Assembly (NCBI GenBank): GCA_018057825.1
Contig: JAGPCY010000007.1
Coordinates: 62,001 to 126,000, forward strand
Reading direction: 5' to 3'
Length of the DNA stretch: 64,000 bases
Source of the DNA: Kofleriaceae bacterium
GTDB taxonomy: Bacteria; Myxococcota_A; Polyangia; Haliangiales; Haliangiaceae
Every line of letters starts with the position of its first letter. Position 1 is the first letter of the stretch. The translations under genes were made by a program, and so were the position numbers. Positions 8,801-17,676 of the stretch are shown here, in pieces. A model generated the notes under the pieces. That model made no database searches. It had not been told where the DNA came from and saw only the letters and a list, made by a program, of their open reading frames with translations.

Positions 8801-10586
8801 CGTCGGGCGCGGCCTGGTAGGCCGCGGCGGCGCTGTCGAGGGCCGGTTCGAGCGCGCCGGCGGACCGCTCGCGCTCGGCGCGCCGCAGCCAGGCCTCGGC
8901 GTGCATCGCCGCGCTCTCGGGTTGGGCGACGAACCGATCGAACAGCGCGGTCGCGGCGCCTTGGTCGCCCGTGGCGCGCAGCCGGGCCATCTCGCGCTCG
9001 AGGCGCTCGAGGCGCTGGGCCGACGCTGGCGCGGCCGCGATCGAGGCGGTCGTCGCCGCGGGGCGCAGGATCGTCAGGCGCGCGGTCACGCCGGCCAGCG
9101 CCACGAGGACGAGCCCGGCGAGGGCGACGCGCGGCGTCCTCGGTGAGTGGGCGGCGGCCAGGCGGCGCGCCAGCCGGGGCGTCGTCAACCCGCCGGTTGG
9201 ACTCGGTCGCAGGGCCTGCGCCAGCACCCGGTTCATGCGCTGCGCCCGTCGGCGCTCGGTCGCGGTCCGCGGTCCGCCGACGCTCTCGATGGCCTGGCTC
9301 GCGAGGGTGGCGATCGCGCGCAGGTCGTCGTTCGGCGCCGGCGCGTCCATCGAGGTCAGCGCGTCGGTCGCCGTGACCTCGACCCGGCCGTCGGGCCAGA
9401 CCCGAAGCCGGGCCGGATCGAGCCCGCGCCCGAGGCCCCGGGTCGCCAGGGCGCGGACCAGCCCGACCGCCACCCGATCGGCCTCGTCGGCGGTCGGCGC
9501 CAGGGTGAGCCACAGCGGCAGCTCGCACGCGGCGCGGTCCCCGGCCAGGCGCTGCAGCGCCGCGACCAGCTCGTCGGCCGAGCGATAGCGTCGGGCGCGG
9601 CGCTTCTCGAGGCAGCGATCGATCACGCGCGCCAGGCCGGGCGGCACGTCGGCGCGGTGGGGCGCGATCGACGGCGTCGGTCGCTCCGGGTCGGCGAGCT
9701 CGGCGCGCACCCCGGCGTCATCGAGGTGGTCGTAGGGGCGGGCGCCGGCCAGCAGCTCGAACAGCATCACGCCGAACGCCCACAGGTCGGCGCGCCCGTC
9801 GAGGGCCTCGCCGCCGAGCTGCTCGGGCGCCATGTAGCGCAGCGTGCCAGCGACCTCGCCGCGCCGCGCCGCCGGGGGGCGCCTGGCGGTCGGCGGCTCG
9901 TCGTCGAGGGCGCCCTGGGCGTAGGCGGCGATGCCGAAGTCCAGCACCTTGACGGTGTCGTCGGTGCGGACCACGACGTTCGTGGGCTTGAGGTCGCGGT
10001 GGACGATCCCGTGGGAGTGGGCGCAGGCCAGCGCGCGCGCCACCGCGGTCATGATCGTGAGCACCCGCGGCACCGACAGGCGCTCGCGGCGCGCGAGCTG
10101 CGCCAGGGAGTCGCCGGCGATGTGCTCGAGCACCAGATAGGGCGCGTCGTGGTGCTGGCCGATCTCATGGACCGCGACGATGTTCGGGTGCGTGCAGCGA
10201 GCGGTCACGCGCGCCTCGGCGAGGAAGCGCTCGATCCGCGTCGCGTCGACCACGGTCACGAACTTGATCGCGACCAGGCGGTCGAGCTCGCGATCGCGGG
10301 CCAAGAAGACCCGTCCCATGCCGCCGCGGCCGAGCTCCCCGAGCACGAGGTGACGGCCGACCAGCTCGCCGACCCGAACTTCGCTCGCGCGGGCCTGGGC
10401 CTCGCCGGGATCGTCGGGCGCCGCCGGCCGGACGGCGGACACCACGGTCGGCGCGGTCAGGTCCTCGACCGCGGCGTGGCGCGCCGGTGCGGCCCAGTCG
10501 GCGGGGCCCTCGTTCGTGATCGCGCCGAGCCCCGGCGTGGAGCCCACGTCGGCGGCGACCTCGTCGGTTGGGCGCGGGCGCGTCAC
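5817..10586 (-). CDS. Transmembrane Ser/Thr protein kinase with FG-GAP/VCBS-like extracytoplasmic region
   Basis: 1589 residues from GTG 10586. The N-terminal kinase domain (about 75-350) has the glycine loop GRGGMGRVF, Lys108 in AIKF, HRDLKPTN (Asp198), DFG (216-218) and APE (253-255), so it should be an active RD-type PknB-like kinase. One membrane helix lies near 486-504. The outer part begins with a helical TPR-like stretch. It then carries several DLDGDGxxE repeats (about 680-1000), as in calcium-binding FG-GAP/VCBS propellers, a beta-rich LamG- or DUF1080-like region, and further helical repeats. It is divergent from a FHA/sigma-54 activator at 10739, a common kinase-FHA pairing in myxobacteria. 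Confidence 0.93.
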   Translation of the reverse strand: MTRPRPTDEVAADVGSTPGLGAITNEGPADWAAPARHAAVEDLTAPTVVSAVRPAAPDDPGEAQARASEVRVGELVGRHLVLGELGRGGMGRVFLARDRELDRLVAIKFVTVVDATRIERFLAEARVTARCTHPNIVAVHEIGQHHDAPYLVLEHIAGDSLAQLARRERLSVPRVLTIMTAVARALACAHSHGIVHRDLKPTNVVVRTDDTVKVLDFGIAAYAQGALDDEPPTARRPPAARRGEVAGTLRYMAPEQLGGEALDGRADLWAFGVMLFELLAGARPYDHLDDAGVRAELADPERPTPSIAPHRADVPPGLARVIDRCLEKRRARRYRSADELVAALQRLAGDRAACELPLWLTLAPTADEADRVAVGLVRALATRGLGRGLDPARLRVWPDGRVEVTATDALTSMDAPAPNDDLRAIATLASQAIESVGGPRTATERRRAQRMNRVLAQALRPSPTGGLTTPRLARRLAAAHSPRTPRVALAGLVLVALAGVTARLTILRPAATTASIAAAPASAQRLERLEREMARLRATGDQGAATALFDRFVAQPESAAMHAEAWLRRAERERSAGALEPALDSAAAAYQAAPDEPTAARALGAVIAVQLARRRWDELAQALAARGPRRDPADRAAIEALALATRRPPPSGPMTAVGAAAAHLLRGQPTLGQARAAATVDLDGDGQPEVIAHYDDAFWATRPGEPELWRMNVPRSGPRSCAWRDRRGAWFASTGSAITRLFRVDAHGATPVHQLAIGIRCAFGDLDGDGEAELYVGGPRALVRLRADATGAWQATEVPLGSVVNALATGDLDGDGRDELAVAAGEWQAYDVRVLTGPTLTMLDRIRLGRVSALTTLRQGPGRPRVLVARKDRNWPSALFLPAGRPSGAPDGYYALRLDGGRLGVVGHLGDRLTSLDGEFEAADLDGDGRDEGLAIDRTTNAGIHRTMVVHFDGARLTSATLESVAVLATGRFAAGPTTGALATVSVDGRPELWWLGFGATPLPPLAATPAAVTTAVPADLEPPLALAWRRAITLGRVGATAGAIAAFRELAVVVPPEVQSAALTEVLALRKGRGEPLWPIHQELAARAAPGSPAALAATLAAVDDAIAEGEFEVAVRLIDEAAARPALDAGTRDQLTAARARAATETTTLFDGATLDEPWDIRDPLAIRRDPVTRTLVLDGFGAQPIAALELTRGRGPVQLDLEATITRAEWGAGMRFALQPDAGGGMPVAFTIESIGGGGVYRLIATLDTHGTYIELGPHRGVDAPIALKARVTWFPDAKRLVSDFTVNGVRSRRVVRRGGVATEAWRLEIDSASKIGEGSPTRLALALTRLSVSGFAPIPRAPTTPSAQARLALANGEVERVRALAPRLTGRDAAMVAAALALRVRDRAGALAGLRRWLGPAGADPDALRVLAHLVRVEDSGHAEVALDAAGSAQIAVVAAAWAGVARQHPDAELVQRELTQNLRHLELRATSPDAAALLLLRARAYARIGELADARADLDALLAPSLRDDMPLTWLAEAFLERARVAVQVGDRAAAGRAILDALDVSPWPDAVADAVLLDPMLVALADAPGLERVRALGRTLFLP

Positions 10587-10592
10587 CAGAGG

Positions 10593-10621
10593 ATTAGAAC
10601 AGGCTCAGTGCCGCGGGTTAC
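10593..10621 (-). promoter_or_regulatory. Candidate -35/-10 promoter for the kinase gene, predicted leaderless
   Basis: Reading the minus strand, TCTAAT at 10598-10593 matches the -10 consensus in five of six positions. GTAACC lies 17 bases upstream at 10621-10616 as a weak -35. The GTG start of the kinase follows the -10 box after only six bases, so transcription would begin at or next to the start codon. If the annotated start is right, the message has no leader. Confidence 0.35.
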
Positions 10622-10738
10622 ATCTGCCGCGGCTGCACCTGACGCGTCGAATCGGCTGGACCGATTCTGCGCGTGGTCCTGGACCACGACGGGCGTGACG
10701 CGGACGCGGTATCATCCTCGCAACGCCCCGGAGCCGCC

Positions 10739-12133
10739 TTGACCGACGACGTTGAGACCAAGCCCCAGGATGACACCACCGCGCCGCTACACGCGGTGAT
10801 CTTGATCGGCGACCAGGTCCGTTTTCTCGACTTGCCGGCGCGCGGCGAGCTGACGATCGGGCGCAGCAGTCGCGCCGAGCTCGCGATCGATCACCCGACC
10901 GTGTCGCGAGCCCACGCCTCGATCCGCCTCGACAACCGCTTGGCGATCCGCGACCTGGGCGGCGCCAACGGCACGACGGTGCGCGGTCAGCGCCTAGCTC
11001 CCCACACCTGGACCGAGCTGGCCTTCGGCGAGGCGGTGCACCTAGGCGACGCGGTGCTGGTCGTCCGCCGCCAGGCCCCGCCGCCGGCGCCTCTCGACGG
11101 CCGCCGGCTGTTCGAGCGCCTCGAGCCGACCCTGGCCCAGGTCGCCGCCGGGTCGATCAGCGTGCTGATCCTGGGCGAGACCGGCGCGGGCAAGGAGATC
11201 TGCGCCGAGACCATCCACCGCTTGTCGCCGCGCGCCGGCAGCACGTTTCTCCGGCTCAACTGCGCGGCGATGCCCGAGCATCTCCTCGAGGGCGAGCTGT
11301 TCGGCCACGAGCGCGGCGCGTTCACCGGCGCGGTCGCCGCCAAGCCCGGTCTCCTCGAGAGCGCCGAGGGCGGGACGGTATTCCTCGACGAGATCGGCGA
11401 GCTGCCGCCGGCGGTGCAGGTCAAGCTCCTGCGGGTCCTCGACTCGCGCGAGGTCCTGCGCCTCGGCAGCCTCACGCCCCGCACGATCGACGTCCGCTTC
11501 CTGGCGGCCACCCACCGCGATCTGCGCGCCGAGGTCCAGGCCGGTCGGTTTCGCGAGGATCTGTACTACCGCCTGAACGCGGTCACGGTCCGGGTCCCGC
11601 CGCTGCGCGAGCGCAAGGACGAGCTGCCGAGCCTCGCCGCCGAGCTGACCGCTCGCGCTGCCCGCGACGTCGGGGTCGCGGTGCCGTCGTTGTCGACCGA
11701 GGCGCTGGCGATGCTCTCCAGCCATAGCTGGCCCGGCAACGTGCGCGAGTTGCGCAACGTCCTCACCCGAGCGGTCCTCTTGTGCAATGGCGGCGCGATC
11801 CGAGGGCATCACCTGGCCCTCGAGTCGGCGCCCGAGCGCGCCGAGTCGTCGCCGTCGCTGTCCCCTCCGCCGTCGTCGGCGCCGACGCCGCGACGCGATC
11901 GCGCGATGTCGAACACCGCGCCGATGACCGCGTTGCGCGACGCCGAGCCCCCGCCGGGCGACGACGCCAGCCTCGGCGATCAGATGCGCGCCCTCGAGCG
12001 CGCCCGGATCCTCGAGACCCTCGAGCGCTATGGCGGCAACCAGACCCGGGCCGCGCGCGCTCTGTCGATCTCGCGTGGCACGTTGATCGCGCGCCTCACC
12101 GCCTACGGGATCATCCGCCCGCGCAAGGCGTGA
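10739..12133 (+). CDS. FHA-domain sigma-54 enhancer-binding protein
   Basis: 464 residues from TTG 10739, preferred because GGAG lies five bases upstream; an in-frame GTG at 10673 adds 22 residues. Order of parts: an FHA phosphothreonine-binding domain (about 17-105, with GRSSRAELAIDHPTVSRAH), an AAA+ sigma-54 activation domain (Walker A GETGAGKE at 146-153, intact GAFTGA loop at 193-198), and a Fis-type helix-turn-helix at the C-terminus (NQTRAARALSISRGTL). It should open sigma-54 promoters when its FHA domain senses a phosphorylated partner. The divergent transmembrane kinase is the obvious candidate for that partner, by inference. Confidence 0.93.
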   Translation: MTDDVETKPQDDTTAPLHAVILIGDQVRFLDLPARGELTIGRSSRAELAIDHPTVSRAHASIRLDNRLAIRDLGGANGTTVRGQRLAPHTWTELAFGEAVHLGDAVLVVRRQAPPPAPLDGRRLFERLEPTLAQVAAGSISVLILGETGAGKEICAETIHRLSPRAGSTFLRLNCAAMPEHLLEGELFGHERGAFTGAVAAKPGLLESAEGGTVFLDEIGELPPAVQVKLLRVLDSREVLRLGSLTPRTIDVRFLAATHRDLRAEVQAGRFREDLYYRLNAVTVRVPPLRERKDELPSLAAELTARAARDVGVAVPSLSTEALAMLSSHSWPGNVRELRNVLTRAVLLCNGGAIRGHHLALESAPERAESSPSLSPPPSSAPTPRRDRAMSNTAPMTALRDAEPPPGDDASLGDQMRALERARILETLERYGGNQTRAARALSISRGTLIARLTAYGIIRPRKA

Positions 12134-12264
12134 CTCGCGCCGGGCGCGTTCGGTTGCCAGGTTGTCACTCGTGGTGATGCTGCGCGTGTCCGACGTGCGC
12201 AGGCGCGTGCCGGGCTGCTGAGCCCACCGGCCTGACCTCGCGGTCATCGCCGTCGCCCGATCGC

Positions 12265-12279
12265 GGCATCGCGTTTGCT
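12265..12279 (+). promoter_or_regulatory. Candidate sigma-54 (-24/-12) promoter
   Basis: GGCAtcgcgtTTGCT matches the GGCAC...TTGCW core with the correct 12-base GG-to-GC spacing. The last C of the -12 element is 15 bases before ATG 12293. A start site about 12 bases downstream of it would fall at 12290, so the transcript would have almost no leader. Motifs of this kind occur by chance in GC-rich DNA, so this needs experimental support. Confidence 0.35.
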
Positions 12280-12292
12280 TTGGGGATCGACC

Positions 12293-12826
12293 ATGATCAA
12301 CCGCCGCCTGACCTTCGCCTTCACTGCCCTCGCCGTCGCCGCCTGCACCGAGGCCGACGGCCCGCTGACCACCGGCATCTACCAGCTCGAGGTCTCCGCC
12401 CTGTCTGAGAGCTGTGACGCGCCGGCCCCGAGCGGCGTCTTCGAGGTCGCGCTCGCGCGCACCGCCGACGGGCTCAACTTCGCGTACCTCACGCCGTCGC
12501 CGGTCGGCGTGCCGCCGGGCGTCGCCCGCGCCGAGACCGACGCCGCGCTCGCCTTCAGCGCCGAGACCCAGGTGAGCTTCGACGCCTGCACCTCGGGTCG
12601 GCGCCGCCTCGAGCTGGTCGAGCCGACCGAGGCGCCGGATCTCCTCGACGCGACCTTCCGGACCACCTGGACCGAGGTCACGAACTGCGCCGGGCCGGCC
12701 AGCTACTTCGTCGTGCCGGAGGCCTCGTGCCAGTCGGTCTCGCGACTTCGCTACGAGCTTCGGGAGCCGTGCGAGGCGCCGTGCCAGGTCGAATCGCAGG
12801 GCGACGCCCTGGTCTGCCGCTGCTGA
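12293..12826 (+). CDS. Cys-containing lipoprotein of unknown function
   Basis: 177 residues from ATG 12293. The leader MINRRLTFAFTALAVAAC is a clear lipoprotein signal, with Cys18 next to AVAA. The mature part contains paired cysteines towards the C-terminus (CEAPCQ and CRC at the very end), suggesting disulfides in the periplasm or on the surface. No family is recognised. A possible sigma-54 promoter lies immediately upstream, and the FHA activator gene ends 159 bases upstream on the same strand. Control by that activator is an attractive but unproven idea. Confidence 0.72.
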   Translation: MINRRLTFAFTALAVAACTEADGPLTTGIYQLEVSALSESCDAPAPSGVFEVALARTADGLNFAYLTPSPVGVPPGVARAETDAALAFSAETQVSFDACTSGRRRLELVEPTEAPDLLDATFRTTWTEVTNCAGPASYFVVPEASCQSVSRLRYELREPCEAPCQVESQGDALVCRC

Positions 12827-12926
12827 TCGCGCGCGCGGCGCGAGGGGCGCGGGCGGCCCGAGCAGCGCCGCGGCCGCGCCGTCGCTGCCCCTTGTCGCGC
12901 GTCGAGGGTGCTGCGATCGTCGCGCC

Positions 12927-13898
12927 ATGGAAGCCGACCCGATCGCCGCCTTTGCGGACGGCCAGCGCCGACGGCGGCGTCGACGCCTGGCCGTCATCGG
13001 CGGGGCGCTGGTGGTCGCGAGCGTCGGGGCCGCGGTCCTGGCGTGGCGGGCGACCCGGCCGGCCTCGACGGCGCTGCCCCCGATCGCGCGGCCGCTCTTG
13101 TGGGTGGTCGAGCTCGACGGCGCGACCAGCCACCTGTTCGGCACCTTGCATCTGGGCTACCGCCTCGCCGACCTGCCGCCGCCGGTGACCGCGGCCCAGG
13201 ATCGCGCGCGGGTCACGATCGTCGAGGCCGATCTGTTGCGACCGGCGACGCCGAGCGCGCCGCGGGAGAAGGCGGCGCGGCCCGAGCGCCTCGACGACGC
13301 CGACTGGCGCGCGTTGGCGCGGCGCGCGGATCGCCCGGTGGCGGAGCTGACGACCTGGGACACCTCGGCGCTGGTCGGCCTGGCGATCACGACCACCATG
13401 CCGCGGATCGAGCCGATGGATCGCGCGCTCCAGCGGCGCGCGCGCGATCGCGGCCAGCCGGTGGTCACGCTCATGGAGGCCAGCGCGCGGGCCGCCGACC
13501 CTGCGCCTGACCCTGCTGATCCTGGCGTCGCCCCGACCTCGGCCGACGGGGCGACGGCGACCGACCCGGCCGCCGCGGTGGTGACCGCGGCCTTCGATGA
13601 TCCGGCGCTCCTGGAGGAGCTCAGGCGGGTGGTGCGTCGACCCGAGCTGCTCCGTCGGCAGCTCCGCGCCACCGCGGTCCGCTACGCCACCGGCGCCGAC
13701 GACGCCTGCGCGGCCGCCGCCGGCGAGCTGGTCGGCGGCCTGAACCAGGCATGGGCCCCGGTGGTCGAGGCCGAGCTCCGCCGCGGCGGCGCGTTCGTCG
13801 CGATCGGTTGCGCGCACCTGCCCGGCTTCGTCGCCTATCTCCAGCTCCGCGGCTTCACGGTGCGACGGGCTGACGCCGCGGCCGCTGCTGATCGCTGA
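12927..13898 (+). CDS. TraB/GumN family protein
   Basis: 323 residues. An Arg-rich cytoplasmic start (residues 14-20) leads into one membrane helix (about 22-40). The exported domain has the family's opening signature GTLHLG at 72-77. Its closing one is GCAHLPGFVAYLQLRGF near the C-terminus, equivalent to the conserved GxxHLPG...L..RG. TraB/GumN proteins are proposed metalloproteases; in Enterococcus TraB inhibits pheromone. A Pro/Asp-rich insertion lies between about 188 and 210. It stands alone between two exported proteins. Confidence 0.82.
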   Translation: MEADPIAAFADGQRRRRRRRLAVIGGALVVASVGAAVLAWRATRPASTALPPIARPLLWVVELDGATSHLFGTLHLGYRLADLPPPVTAAQDRARVTIVEADLLRPATPSAPREKAARPERLDDADWRALARRADRPVAELTTWDTSALVGLAITTTMPRIEPMDRALQRRARDRGQPVVTLMEASARAADPAPDPADPGVAPTSADGATATDPAAAVVTAAFDDPALLEELRRVVRRPELLRRQLRATAVRYATGADDACAAAAGELVGGLNQAWAPVVEAELRRGGAFVAIGCAHLPGFVAYLQLRGFTVRRADAAAAADR

Positions 13899-14011
13899 CA
13901 TCGACCCGATATCGGCGTGACATCGGCCTGGCGTGGGCGAGGTCGGCATCGTGGCGGTGACGCGACGGAGCCGACCGCGTTGGTCGAGCGCGCTCGCGCA
14001 GAGGAGAGATC

Positions 14012-17000
14012 ATGTCGTACCTACCCGAGATCCGCGCGGCGCTGCGGTGGAGCTGCCTGCTCGCCGTCGTGGCCGCGTGCGCTGACCCACCGGTCAGCGA
14101 GCCGCCACCCACCGAGGACCCGCCGGCCGCGGCGCCGACCGCCCCCGAGCCCGGCCCCAACCCGATCGTCACCGAGAACGCCCTGCCGGGCACCGATGAC
14201 TGGCCGCTCACGCGACCGGCCGACGCCCGGCAGATCGAGGGCTTCGTCGACGCGACCAGCGTCGCCGCCGGTGGCAGCGTCAAGCTCTACGTCAACGTCG
14301 CCGGGGCCAAGCCCTACGACCTCCACGTCTACCGGATGGGCTACTACGGCGGGAAAGGCGCGCGCCTGGTCACGACCCAGGTCAACCAGACCGGCGTCGC
14401 GCAGCCCGCGCCGATCGTGACCACGTCGGGCAACACCACGGTGGTGTCGGCGACGAACTGGACCTCGACGACCTTCACCACCGACCCGACCTGGACCTCG
14501 GGCATGTACCTCCTGCGGCTGAGCCGCAAGGACGGCGGCGCGGTCACCCACCAGAGCTGGGTGCCGCTGGTGATCCGCGATGATCAGCGCACCGCCGACT
14601 ACGTCTTTCAGATCGCGGCCACCACCTACCAGGCCTACAACCCCTGGCCGCGGTACCCGACCAGCAACCCCGACGCCAACCTCGGGCGCTCGACGTACGG
14701 GTACAACAGCGCCGGCGGTCAGCCCGCGATCAAGGTGTCGTTCATGCGGCCCTATGGCCGCGGCGCCTCCGACGCGACCTTGAGCGGCGTCGGCGCTGGA
14801 CAGTTCCTCACCCACGACTACGGGTTCAACAACGGCGCGGCCGGGTGGGACTACGCGATGGTGCGGTGGCTCGAGCGCGAGGGCTACCGCGTCGAGTATC
14901 AGACCAACCTCGACACCCACGCGCGCGGCGTGCCGACCGGCACCAAGGGGTTCTTGTCGGTCGGCCACGACGAGTACTGGAGCGTCGAGATGCGGCGCCG
15001 CGTCGACGAGGCCAAGGCCGCCGGGGTTCACGTCGCGTTCTTCGGCGCCAACAACGCCTACTGGAACGTCCGGCTCGAGGACCTCGACCGGACCATGGTC
15101 GCGTACAAGGACGCGATCGGCGCCGACCCCCGCCACCAGCAGTCCGACGAGACCTGGCTGTTCACGGCCACCAACAACCGCCGCACCTGGGTCGGCGTCA
15201 CCGCGCCGGGTGGCGCCGGCAGCGAGAACTACGCCAGCGCCGACAACCTGTTCGAGGAGAAGCTGATCGGCGCGTCGTGGTACGGCGGCGACATCAATAG
15301 CGAGCCGATGGCGCTGGGCGCCGGCGACGTCTGCCATTGGGCCTTCACCGGCAGCGGCGTCACCTTCGGCGATCACCTGCCGGGGCTCCTCGGCTACGAG
15401 ATCTCAGCCAACAACTTCGGCCTGCCGAGCGGCGTCGAGATCCTCGCGCGCACGCCGAACGTGCCGGGCGGGGTCGGCGCGCGCCCGAGCGGGGTCAACA
15501 CCTGCCCGCCCAACGCCGATGGCTCGCCAGCCCTGTGCTCCGACGTCACGCTCTACCAGCAGGGCACCGCGGTCGGCTTCAGCACCGGGACGATCCAGTG
15601 GAGCTGGGGCCTCGACGATCTTCACGCCGGCGCCGGCGGCGCGCCGCGCCTGCGGGTGTCGCGCGCCGATCCCCGGATCGCGGCGGTGACCCGCACGATC
15701 CTCGAGCGCGCGACCGCCACCAGCAACCCGACGCCGCGCGGTGGGGCCGACGGCTACGCTCCCGCCCTCGACGGCGCGTCGAGCTACGTCGAGGTGCCCC
15801 ACCGCGCCGACCAGAACAGCGTCCCGCTGACCGCGAGCGCCTGGGTGCGGGCCAACGGCGACGGCGGGATCGTCAACAAGTACGTGAGCTCGTCGGCCAA
15901 CGGCTATCAGCTCTACGTCTGGGACGGCCGACTGCGCGCCTGGTACTTCGGCGCCAGCGGTTCGGTCTACGGCGGTGGGCTCGGCCTCGACGGCGGCCCG
16001 ATCGCCGACGGTCGCTGGCACCACGTCGCGCTGGTGATCGACGGCGCGGGCGGCCAGCTCTTCGTCGACGGTCGACCGGTCGCGACCCAGGGCTGGAGCG
16101 GCGCGCCGTCGGCGCCGACCACCACCGTGCCGCTGTCGTTCGGCCGCTACCCGGGGCCGGCGCGCCAGTTCCTGCGCGGCACGCTCGACGAGGTCGCGCT
16201 GTGGTCGGTGGCGCTGACCGGCGCCCAGATCGCCAGCCTGGCGGCCGGCGCGAGCCCCGCCGCGGTCGCGGCCGGGTCGAGGATCGGCCACTGGCGCCTC
16301 GATGAGCCGACCACGGCGCTGATCGCCGCCGACAGCGCAGGCACGGCCAACGGTCAGTACCAGGGGACGCGCTGCGCGATCGCGTCGAGCCGCGCGGCGT
16401 TGCCGACCCAGAGCTTCCACCTGCCGCAGTGGAGCAACGTCAACGGTTGGGCCTACGCGCCGCACTATCGGACCCTCGCGTACCCTGACGTCGACGGCGA
16501 CGGTCGCCCGGACCTGTGCGGGCGGGCCAGCGCCGGTGTCGAGTGCTGGACCTCGGGTGGCGCGCGGCTGCAGACGACGGCGTTTCGCGACGCCGATGCC
16601 TGGGCCCAGGCCAAGTACTACGAGACGGTCCGCTTCGGCGACGTCAACGGCGATGGCAAGGACGACGTCTGCGCGCGGGGCACGGCCGGCCTGCGCTGCT
16701 ACGTGAGCGCTGGCGCGACGCCGCTCGCGGTCGTGGTGGCCGGCCCAGCGCTCAGCGACGCCACGGGCTGGGGCGAGGCCAAGTACTACTCGACGTTCCA
16801 GCTCGCCGACGTCACCGGCGATGGCAAGGCCGACGCGTGCTATCGCGGCTACTGGGGGCTCTACTGCTCGGTGGCCACGGTCGTCGACGGCGCCTTGACC
16901 TTCACCGAGGGGCAGTTGGTGGCCGGGCTCGGCGACGCCGGCGGCTGGGGCGAACATCGCTACTACTCGACGATCCGGTTCGTCGAGCTCGACGGCGACG

Positions 17001-17572
17001 GCAAGGTCGACGTCTGCTACCGCGGCGCCTACGGCCTGTTCTGCCAGCGGTCGCAGTCGAGCGGTGGCCTCGTCGCGATGGCGCCGGCGACGATGGTCGC
17101 GCCGCTGACCGACGCCGCGGGCTGGGGGCAGCCCCAGTACTACAGCACGATCCGCTACGGCGACCTCGACGCCGACGGCCAGACCGACGTCTGCTATCGC
17201 GCGAGCTGGGGGGTCGAGTGCCGGCGCCTGACCGACGGCGCGGTGGTCATTGGACCACCGCTCTCGGACGCGAGCGGGTGGGGCGCTCCGGCCTACTACG
17301 AGACGATGCAGCTCGCCGACGTCACCGGCGACGGGCGCGCCGACCTGTGCGCGCGCGGCTCCGCGGGCCTGCAGTGCTGGCGGTCGGACGGCGCGGCCTT
17401 CGAGAGCACGCCTCCGATCGTGCTGGCGCCGTGGTCCGACGCCACGGGCTACAGCGTCCCCGACGTGTACGAGACGCTGCGCCTGCTCGATCTCGACGGC
17501 GACGGTCGCGCCGAGGCGTGCGTGCGCGGAACCGGCGGCCTGACCTGCCAGCGCCTGGGGCTCGGCGAGTAG
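14012..17572 (+). CDS. Large lipoprotein: N,N-dimethylformamidase-like domain, LamG, seven Cys-paired VCBS-like repeats
   Basis: 1186 residues with a GAGGAGAG ribosome site. Leader: MSYLPEIRAALRWSC..VVAAC, with a lipobox VAAC at Cys23. Residues about 55-565 resemble the C-terminal domain of the N,N-dimethylformamidase beta subunit (DLHVYRMGYYGGKGARLV, QAYNPW, LSVGHDEYWS, VAFFGANNAYW). Catalysis is not assured. A LamG/concanavalin-like domain follows (about 585-750, LDEVALWSVALTG). Seven repeats of 55-60 residues close the protein, each with W-x(3,5)-YYxT, a calcium-type DxxGDG and a pair of cysteines (C.RG..GL.C). A surface hydrolase or binding protein is likely. Confidence 0.88.
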   Translation: MSYLPEIRAALRWSCLLAVVAACADPPVSEPPPTEDPPAAAPTAPEPGPNPIVTENALPGTDDWPLTRPADARQIEGFVDATSVAAGGSVKLYVNVAGAKPYDLHVYRMGYYGGKGARLVTTQVNQTGVAQPAPIVTTSGNTTVVSATNWTSTTFTTDPTWTSGMYLLRLSRKDGGAVTHQSWVPLVIRDDQRTADYVFQIAATTYQAYNPWPRYPTSNPDANLGRSTYGYNSAGGQPAIKVSFMRPYGRGASDATLSGVGAGQFLTHDYGFNNGAAGWDYAMVRWLEREGYRVEYQTNLDTHARGVPTGTKGFLSVGHDEYWSVEMRRRVDEAKAAGVHVAFFGANNAYWNVRLEDLDRTMVAYKDAIGADPRHQQSDETWLFTATNNRRTWVGVTAPGGAGSENYASADNLFEEKLIGASWYGGDINSEPMALGAGDVCHWAFTGSGVTFGDHLPGLLGYEISANNFGLPSGVEILARTPNVPGGVGARPSGVNTCPPNADGSPALCSDVTLYQQGTAVGFSTGTIQWSWGLDDLHAGAGGAPRLRVSRADPRIAAVTRTILERATATSNPTPRGGADGYAPALDGASSYVEVPHRADQNSVPLTASAWVRANGDGGIVNKYVSSSANGYQLYVWDGRLRAWYFGASGSVYGGGLGLDGGPIADGRWHHVALVIDGAGGQLFVDGRPVATQGWSGAPSAPTTTVPLSFGRYPGPARQFLRGTLDEVALWSVALTGAQIASLAAGASPAAVAAGSRIGHWRLDEPTTALIAADSAGTANGQYQGTRCAIASSRAALPTQSFHLPQWSNVNGWAYAPHYRTLAYPDVDGDGRPDLCGRASAGVECWTSGGARLQTTAFRDADAWAQAKYYETVRFGDVNGDGKDDVCARGTAGLRCYVSAGATPLAVVVAGPALSDATGWGEAKYYSTFQLADVTGDGKADACYRGYWGLYCSVATVVDGALTFTEGQLVAGLGDAGGWGEHRYYSTIRFVELDGDGKVDVCYRGAYGLFCQRSQSSGGLVAMAPATMVAPLTDAAGWGQPQYYSTIRYGDLDADGQTDVCYRASWGVECRRLTDGAVVIGPPLSDASGWGAPAYYETMQLADVTGDGRADLCARGSAGLQCWRSDGAAFESTPPIVLAPWSDATGYSVPDVYETLRLLDLDGDGRAEACVRGTGGLTCQRLGLGE

Positions 17573-17676
17573 CGCCGGCGCGGCGCACGGCGATCGGCGT
17601 CGACGCCGTCACCGCGGCCGGCCCGTGACGTTGTGCCGCGGTGGCGACCGCGCTGGGATCCGCCATCCTCAGCGTC

